A stretch of DNA of 22,500 nt, taken from contig OZ026554.1 of NCBI GenBank assembly GCA_964020155.1, forward strand, positions 2,417,827-2,440,326, written 5' to 3'. The notes under the pieces were generated by a model. It worked only from the letters and a program-made list of their open reading frames with translations. It was not told the DNA's origin and did no database searches. A program made the position numbers and the translations under genes. How positions within the stretch are numbered: position 1 is the first letter of the stretch; each line of letters begins with the position of its first letter. The stretch comes from Chondrilla cf. caribensis (lineage: Eukaryota > Porifera > Demospongiae > Chondrillida > Chondrillidae). Of this stretch, positions 9,619-19,600 are shown piece by piece.

Positions 9619-10637
9619 ATGCCATCTCTACAAGTACGTTTATGCATGATGCTTGAATTGGATATATTGTTGTCTCTAGCCGAATTATTTCTTGCTAGGA
9701 GATCTTCCAGTCCTTTCTCTTGTGCCTCGATTCCTCGGATATGGAAACGCGATTGAAGGCTGTGCGATCCTTAAAACACGCTATTATTGGCAGCAGAGCG
9801 AAAAAGACTGAACTTGTTCTGATGGGGGCTGTACCGAGGTGACTCAACGTCGTGTGTAGTATTGAGATTGTGATGTAGATGTGGGGAAGTGTGGGTACCT
9901 GTGGGGTAGTGTGGGGGTACCTGTGGGGTAGTGTGGGTACCTGTGGGGTAGTGTGGGGACCTGTGGAATGAGGTGGGTACCTGTGGAGTGGGGTGGGTAC
10001 CTGTGGGGTAGTGTGGGGGGACCTGTGGGGTGGGGTGGGTACCTGTGGGGTAGTGTGGGGGGACCTGTGGGGTGGGGTGGGGGGACCTGTTGGGTAGTGT
10101 GGGGGACCTGTGGTGTAGTGTTGGACCTGTGGGGTAGTGAGGGGATCCATGGTATAATATGTGGTTCTGTGGTATAGTGCGGGGGACCTATGACATACTC
10201 TGGGGTACTCATGGTGCGCATGTGGTAATTTTGTGGTATAGCTCAGTTCTAGCACAATCTCTGCAAGACTGTCCAGTAACAGCCATTGATGGAATGTAAT
10301 ATTCGTGTGGCCACATATTGCACAAGCGATGTAGCAATGGTGAACAGCACTTCCTGTATCAGTTTTTATTGTTTGCTTTGCTGCCTGCATCATTTTATCG
10401 CACAATGTTGTGTGTGATCAGTTGTATTGCATATGACATGTTTGACAATTTTGTTCTCTTGACCTACATATAGTGCATGTGTAGCATGTGCTTTTTATCA
10501 TTGTAGACTCACTACTTTGTTGAGATCAGAAGAGTCAAGTACAGAATTACTTGTGGAGGTTATTACAGTTTTAGGAAGCCTGGCACATGGTATGTATTCT
10601 CTCTCCCTTGATCTCTCTCCCCATGTATATGTATGTG

Positions 10638-10693
<56 letters not shown>

Positions 10694-13600
10694 TGTTCAA
10701 TAGTATTTGTAATGGTGTGTACTGTATGTACTATGCATGTATGTATACAAGTGTATGAATGTACAAACACGTGCTCTTATCCACTATAAATTCCATCATT
10801 ACCGGAATCATAACCTCGCAAAAATATTATACAGACTATGATATAACATCAACCTCACCTTATGTACGTATGTGCACACCCAGGTACACCTGAGACCGTT
10901 CAAGCCATCTTGTCTGCTAATGCCCTTCCTCTGTTCTTTGAGGGCCTCTTACGACAAGAAGAAACCATAGTGATGGCTAGTGCTCGGACCTTGTGTACGC
11001 TATACCTCAGTGGTAGGGCACCCAGTGATGCTGTATATGAGGTACGTACGTACATACATATGTACCTCATGATGTTATTATACACATTTGCATCCTGTGC
11101 ATTCCAGAGCTCTGTATTTCTGTATAGTCCATGTTTCCCTGGGATAATGACTGTCCATGCACACAAAATAGCTCATCAAGGACATTAGCTACTGTGTTCG
11201 GAATCCTAATTTTCATACGTCCATCCGTATTATTGTGAAATTGTATTTCTTGTCCGTTTGACTAGAACCCTCAAGTGGTGAGCTGTTTGGTTCAGTTCCT
11301 GCAAAGCAGCTCCATGATCTTGGCCAAGGCTGCAGCCACCATAATATCCCAGTCGTGTGTGTCCTCTCAACACCGCTCCACACTGGCTTTGGCTGGGGTG
11401 CTTCCTTCCCTATCCACCCTGATCAGAACCTCCCAAAGAAAGGTAAATTGTATGTATGGGCAGATGCAGTGGCTCTGGTGACCTTTGTGGTAATATACAT
11501 ATGTACCCATGTATGTATGTATGTACTGTATAATGTATACGTATGTACGTACATATGTATTAATTCCTTTTGTATTTACGTATTGTATCTACAATGTGTA
11601 CTGAATTTGTGTATTGTGTGCATCTATCTACATATTACGTGTATGAGCATAATGCATGTTAGTATGTATGTAATATTTTCATTGTATTTACTGTATAGTA
11701 TAAATGTATTTGAATATATGTAATTTTGTATGATATTATACAGTCGGACCTCTCCACAACATCACCCTTGGTAGTGTTCCCTTATATACTAGTATACAGT
11801 CAGACCTCTCCACAACATCACCCTTGGTAGTGTTCCCTTGTATACTGGTATACAGTCAGACCTCTCCACAACATCACCCTTGGTTCCTCACTTCTCCTGC
11901 CATTATAACCAGTTTGCTGTTGTAGCCAATACAATCACTATGTACATGAATACATCTGTGCCCACAAGACATGTTGTTACAAAGAGACTGTCCCTATACT
12001 GTTATAAGGGAGTTTATTTGTATGTATTTTTTGTTTGGATAATATACTGTATATACATGTATCTACACACTATATAATAGTATAAAAGTGTAGCTATGTA
12101 TGTAAATATGTCCATTTACATAATATATGTGTGCATACTTGTGTACGTATGTGTGGTCTCATATTGCTCTTCTGCTCTCTTGACAGGATGTGTTCCAGAC
12201 AGCCATTGAGGCTTTGTCGGCTGTTGTCCTTCGAAATCAGGACACCTCCCAGCTGGCAGTCAACGTGCTGGACTTTGTGAGCATATTGTCAGAGGTGTTG
12301 TCCAGTGGTCATAGTCCCCAGGTCAAGCTGGGAGCAGCTGAATGGTGAGTTTACAGAAGGAGTTCTGTCTGAATATGGCATTTCCAACGATACTTTGTAA
12401 TATTAATTGTATAGTGCACTCTGGACATACGTACGTATGTATATGCTGTAATACACCAGTTTGGCAAATCTACCTGAATGTTCTAGAACTAATTCATATG
12501 CATAGTAAAACTGTTCATGTTATGTATAATTAGGAAACTATTTGTTCCAGTAGGCTAATGTACAGTGAATTGTCATTAATCTGCCATCGATTTATCTGCA
12601 AAAACATTTTATCAGACACATTTCCTCAGTACCAATATAATCTACAACATGTATTGTATATCCTGTTTATCTGCTGTATGTTTACACAGCGAATTGCAGC
12701 AGATTAATGACTATACACTATACCACTGTCATTTGCTGCAGCTTGACCAACTTGTACAGATCTGATGCTATCGCAGAGGAGAATGAAGTGCTACAGCTCA
12801 AGGTCCTCCCTACACTGGTGAAGTACTGTCGTAAGAGCATGCACATTGAGATCAGGATAAAGGCTCTACAAGTGCTTGGTGAGTTTGTTGTATCCCAGAA
12901 TGTACTGTATGTGGTAATACACAGCCCAGTCCATGGAAAGGTCAACCATGGGCCATTAATTACTGAAGGTTAACTGCTGTAGTTACGTACTTACTCTCTG
13001 TTATTGGATGAACCGTTAATGGATCAACAGTTACCGTATTTTACAGGTTATAAGTTGCACCATTAATTCAAAGCATATGCATTATCATTATTAGTTATGA
13101 GAGTTATAACCCAATAAACATTAGGCATTTTCTCGAGTTTTGATTTCTGTTTCCTCCAATCTCTCATGATTTCTTCGCTGACTGAAAATTCACGACCTGC
13201 TGCCCTATTGCCTTTATCTTCAGCCAGCGTTATTACCTTAAGCTTAATAAACGTATGTCTTCATAGCTTCATCGCTTCACTCCGGACATTATTGCTAACT
13301 TGTAGTTTCCTGTACCCGCCAATGGACTCATTATTATTCATAGCCTAATTTGACACATGACTCATATCCGGTATATAAGTCACATCCGGTGTATAGCTGC
13401 ACCTATTGTATATAGTGCTGCATGGTTTATAGCATGAAGGTCGCAACTTACAACCCCTAAAATGCGGTAACCTATGGTTATACATAGAGTGTACATACAT
13501 ATGTATGTATGCTTTCTGGAGTGTTAGTTTGTTCGAGTACGATACGTACTGTACATACTCCTGATCACTGAGCCTGATAGGAGGACACTGATGTGTACGT

Positions 13601-16600
13601 GGGAAACAACATAGTTCACCAGACAGGTTTCATTGTGAGGACTGATTGATTGAGAACCAGGCAGGGAGTTACGTAGTAAACACTTTGTATTGGGCATGAT
13701 ATTTTATATTGAACTAAGATGTACATAATGTTGTATTATGCTATCATACACTATCCTTCACCCCTAATTAAAGCAAATATGACTACATTTCAGTAAAAAC
13801 AGTCCAAATGATGAATGTGTCCTTGTCTTAGAGAGAAGTGTACAATGATAAGTAATAGTGTAAAGTATGGTAAGAAGTGTAAAAGTATTTATTGGAAGGG
13901 GATCGAATATTACAGATGTTGGCCAAATACTTCTGAAATGCTGTCCCCCAGATCGAATGGTGCATGACGATACATACTCTGCGTACCTGTCCACACCGGG
14001 ATACTGCTATTACTTGCACCATGCAATGCAGTGGTTGAGTGTTGATCTCATCTTGTGTAGCTTTTCTCCTGGAGGACTCTGCTCGACTCCAGGATCTGGC
14101 GGCTGATTCAGAGAGAATTGTCCCCAACCTGGTGACTAACCTCGACCTCCAGTTGGAGAAAGACAATTTGATAAGTGAAGTAATGGGAACAAATGAAGAA
14201 GAATTGCAACTCCAATTGAAAGAGGTCTGCCTGTGTACATACAGTGCATTCAGTACCTACAGTTCATACGGTACATACAGTGCGTACTGTACATACAGTA
14301 CATACAGTGCGTACAGTACATACAGTGCGTACTGTACATACAGTACATTCATATGTACAGCTTCCCCTATTCCAGAGGCAGTTTCACTCACTGTATTTGA
14401 AATTATACAGAATACCACTGTTGATCTCTTAGTGTGAATACAATTAATATGAGATACTAACCACACTGGATCACCACATGTACATGTATTGAACGTGTCA
14501 TTGACTGTCTGCCATGCACCATAGTGCAACTATAGTAATAGCATAACACAATGCCTTTACTGAATTTCCTACTTGTCACTGTGATTACCAGGATATACCT
14601 ATCTCAACCAAACACCCCCATCTGTGTATGTACATATACATGTATTTTACATAGTTGTAATGTGTCACTTTGGTAATCTTTGTCCTTAATCATTCGACCC
14701 CACTAACCTGCCGGATTTCTGATCACAATATTTGTGAAAGGTCACACTGTACAGTACCTAATGTAGTATGGGTGTCAAAGTCTAGGGGAGGGGGCTGTAT
14801 GGGGATTCCCCTGGATTTCATGGCCACAGTTAGTTTTACTTGGACTCTTCTACGTATGTGGTACCAGGCAAAAATTGTATCCACTTACGATAATATCATT
14901 CAGACACAGACTGTCATGTAGAACCAGAGAGATTGCAAGTCCTTCATAGGAACATACCACCTTCCCAGTTGCTAGGACACATAATAAATCCATAATATGC
15001 ATGTGTGTCCGTGTGACATGTGCTGCATATTCTATGTTCATGTGATTAATTCTATTTCTTGTGGTTTTATTTATCAACAGGGATCACTCGAAGTGCTTGC
15101 GGCCTTGTGTACTCACAGGGAAGAACTCAGAACAAAGGTGAGATCCTTTATCAGTCACTCCTGATGTAAGGTCTTCCCAAATGGGGTCATCTCTGATATG
15201 GGTTGTTTATCTCTCCTTTATGTGCAACAGATTATGCAGCACAAGAAGGTGCTGATCAAGCATGTTGTTGCTGGACTGCAAGGAGAGGAACTGGGCATCA
15301 AATTGGCTGCTCTGAAGTGTGTGTTGTTCTGGTCTCGATCCCCGCAGCACCTCAGAACCACGTTAGTTGATAATGAGATTTGGAAACTTCTGCTAGAGGT
15401 GAGATGGGCCTGAGGCAGAACATCCTATGTTTGAAGTGTAGTCTAGTCCGTTTAGCCAAGTGATCGCTGAGTGTACACATTCACAGTGCATGCAGTGCCT
15501 GCTTGTGTGCGGTTGCATGTGTGGCCAGGACTCTTTAAACCAATAATAATATTATATCAGTCTTAATGTCTGATGAATTGTGTTCCCACGGGAAGACCAA
15601 ATTGACTAAAACTAAGTAGATTACCATGTCCGTACACATGCCCAATCGTTGCTCTCTAACGACAGGAGGTCTGTTGGTGCTGATCACGAGGATTGGTTAT
15701 GTATTTGAAACTGCTTAAGCCATACACTTTGTTTCAATTTTGCTCTCAGTTACTGTATGCCTTGGTTTCACTGTGTGTCTACCTCAACTGGAACTGTGAG
15801 TGAACGACTTTCATAAACACACTTGTGGAACTTATTGAGGGTATGATGTTGCTATTGTGGACAGTAGATACTGGGTGGTTGGTGAGAAAATGTATTTGGC
15901 GTCTGTTATAGTATGTACACGTATCCAAACAGTAGTATTTCTAGTCCTTAGTATGTATTCTTGGTAGATATGGTATATGTATCCATGGACACATGTTAAC
16001 TCCTGCGGAGTGCTAGTGTATACAAGTACTCTATGTATGACATTGTATGTATGTGCATATGTATTTGAGTATGTACATACAGTACGTACTCAAATACATT
16101 AAACCTTGATAACTGAGGTTCTGAAGTCTTTGACAATATGTGTAATAGAATGTACATGTGTGTAGGACTGTGCATATACATACATAATATTATACATATG
16201 TACGTATGTACATGTATGTGGGCTATATTTATACATACATACATACATACAGCTGAACCCTCATACAACAAATTGGAATTTCTGGGGCAAAGTGTTTGTT
16301 ATGCACAGGAGTTTGTTATATCAGAGAAATTTCCCATGAGGTACTGTAGCACATGGTTGAGATCATTACTTGCTCACATATGTTATATCTGATGTATGTG
16401 TTTTATCTTGAAAGAATGTATTTTACACTCCATTTGCTGTACATTTGTATTGATTACGAATTATGTCATTGTAATTGACTTTATATAATTGCAGTTCATA
16501 TCACATGTGTATACATAATGTACAAGCCACTAAAACACTTCACTCAGTTACTAGGTGGATTGTCAATGCTAGTCAGATACTCATCGTAGTGCTTATTCCG

Positions 16601-19600
16601 TGTATGTGTGTGTGTGTGTGCGTGTGTGCGGGTGGTGTATGTGTGTGTGTATGTGCACCATTCACTGCTTTCTACTGGTTGGGCACATTGTAATAAACCC
16701 CTGTACTGGGTATTGAGGAGTGGACACTTTTGCGACTCTTCATGGGCTGTGCATACAATAGTTCAGGATCCATGGGGAGTGAGTTCCGCTGCTTTTGAGA
16801 CTTTTTCCGTGTTTTATCAGGTAGTGAGTAGATGGCATCTGGATCCACTTTAGGCTTGTTGTTGCTCTCCCCTTCCTCTGACGGGACCTGGTTGACAAGT
16901 TCTTTCTCTTCAGAATCATCTGGATTGCTCACAGGTGTACCACTTTCTTCTAGTACACCAGCCTTGTTGAGTTCACTGGCTACACTGGTGTATGTGGGTT
17001 CTTCCCCAATGGTGTCATATCCGAAATCTTCTGTCTCACTGTCCTCTTGGAGGTCACCTCCATCGACACACCCACTCTGTTCAACTGTCATTTCTTGGTG
17101 ATTGTTTTTTTGTTCAATCACGTTTCTAATGGTGTCATACCCACTTTCATTGACTGTATCCATGTCTGCTGTTGTGGTGGCTTCAAAGTGCTTAGGATGA
17201 AAGCCAGTTGATTCAATGCCTCCCCCGTTTGCTTCTTGTCTGCCTTCGTTCACTTGATTTCTGTTCCTTCTCCGTTTTGCACGTCTGCAACATACTGTAC
17301 ACACAATTATGCACATCACCAGACAGAGCGAGAGGACTGCCACACCACCAAATGTCCCACCTATTATGATGCCTGTGAAAATAAAACGTAATGATATTCA
17401 GTACCTTTACATATCATCTGGTCATTGAGGGGACAGCTGGTGTAGTGTGCAGTGCTCATGTATGGATTTTGTATACAGTATGTGCGCTTGTTGTAATCTA
17501 CATGTACATGCACAGTACTAACAATTCGTGGAACATTTTGTATACTTGTGTGTATTTTTGCATAGTAATACTGTATGTGATTTGGACATATGTACTGTAG
17601 GTACGTAGATTTGGTGTTTACATACATATATGTTAGGGAAACGGATACATTTCTGAGGTTTTTTTGACATAATTGTATTATATTACACACCTAAACAGTA
17701 TCATTGCAGTGTATTACTATAATCATAATATTGTGCATTCTTATGTCATGACCCATTGTACAAGCTACTCCATGGCATACAGGATTACCAACTTATGTGG
17801 AACTACATGTGTATGTGGTGAGTGGTGAGTACTGAAATGTGTGGTGAGTGGTGAGTACTGAAATGTGTGGTGAGTGGTGAGTACTGAAATGTGTGGTGAG
17901 TGGTGAGTACTGAAATGTGTGGTGAGTGGTGAGTGCTGAAATGTGTGGTGAGTGGTGAGTACTGAAATGTGTGGTGAGTGGTGAGTACTGAAATGTGTGG
18001 TGAGTGGTGAGTACTGAACTATGTGGTGAGTACTGAGTATGAACTATGTAGTAAGTAGCAAGTACTGAGCTGTGTGGTAAGTAGCAAGTACTGAACTGTG
18101 TGGTGAGTGGTGAGTGCTGAGCTGTATGGTGAGTGATGAACACTGAACTGTGTGGTGAGTGGTGAGTACTGAACTGTGTGGTGAGTGGTGAGTACTGAGC
18201 TGTGTGGTGAGTGGTGAGTACTGAACTGTGTGGTGAGTGGTGAGTACTGAACTGTGTGGTGAGTGATGAACACTGAACTGTGTGGTGAGTGGTGAGTAGT
18301 GAACTGTGTGGTGAGTGGTGAGTACTGAACTGTGTGGTGAGTGGTGAGTACTGAGCTGTATGGTGAGTGGTGAACACTGAACTGTGTGGTGAGTGATGAA
18401 CACTGAACTGTGTGGTGAGTGGTGAGTAGTGAGCTGTGTGGTGAGTGGTGAGTAGTGAGCTGTGTGGTGAGTGGTGAGTACTGAGCTGTGTGGTGAGTGG
18501 TGAACACTGAGCTGTGTGGTGAGTGGTGAACACTGAGCTGTGTGGTGAGTGGTGAACACTGAGCTGTGTGGTGAGTGGTGAACACTGAGCTGTGTGGTGA
18601 GTGGTGAACACTGAGCTGTGTGGTGAGTGGTGAGTAGTGAGCTGTGTGGTGAGTGGTGAGTAGTGAACTGTGTGGTGAGTGGTGAGTAGTGAGCTGTGTG
18701 GTGAGTGGTGAGTAGTGAACTGTGTGGTGAGTGGTGAGTACTGAGCTGTGTGGTGAGTAGTGAACACTGAGCTGTGTGGTGAGTGGTGAACACTGAGCTG
18801 TGTGGTGAGTGGTGAGTAGTGAGCTGTGTGGTGAGTGATGAACACTTAACTGTGTGGTGAGTGGTGAGTAGTGAGCTGTGTGGTGAGTGATAAACACTTA
18901 ACTGTGTGGTGAGTGGTGAATAGTGAGCTGTGTGGTGAGTAGGGATACTTGAGGAGTCAACGATATATACACTTCAAATCATACATGTTGTGCCTACAGG
19001 TTAGGACAGAAAATTGATTCATACAGCTGCCAGGTGAACATACAGTACACACATATTATGTACATGCAGTATTGTGTGTATATGGACATCAGTTAATGTA
19101 TACTCTGTTGGTTGGGTACAGCTGTATTGCAACGTGGCAGTATGTACATATGTATGTTTATAGACAATAGTGAGTGATCTGCTTATGCTGTACACATCGT
19201 CAGTGCTGGGTAAATGTCTGTGTGCTGTGTGGATGTATGTAGAACTGTTTACAGTAGCAAGGCCATCACGGTACTCACCATTATGTACAGCGTTGTTATC
19301 CATTGCCAAGTGACGCAGATTTCTTGCAGAATGTGATGATAATCTCTGCTGTAGCTACATATACAGTATAGAGACCAAGTTAGATCATTTCAGTGTATCA
19401 ATAATATACTGAACTCGTATTACTGTATGTGTACAGCACTTGTACCTCAGGTTTGTTTACATGTGTATATGTGTTTACTATACATGTATGTAGGTACTGT
19501 ACATCTATTGTACATGCTTTTTATGGGCAGCCACAGGCAGTCCCTATATGATTTTAATTTCAACATGGGCTAGAATTTGAGTGCAATGGTTTCGCTGAAC

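Noticed and set aside
9695..10405. A 236-residue minus-strand frame rich in Pro, His and Thr.
   Set aside because: It is the complement of the G-rich minisatellite and of ARMC8 exon 2, whose plus-strand reading is well supported.
17793..18897. Three very long minus-strand open frames rich in Thr, His, Ser and Leu (250 to 350 residues).
   Set aside because: They are generated by a stop-free 26-bp tandem repeat; because 26 is not a multiple of three, all three frames open together. No start context, signal or flanking coding sequence supports them.
17813..18942. Possible CRISPR-like or centromeric satellite array.
   Set aside because: Units are contiguous 26-mers without unique spacers, and the array is only about 1.1 kb inside an intron, so it is a minisatellite.
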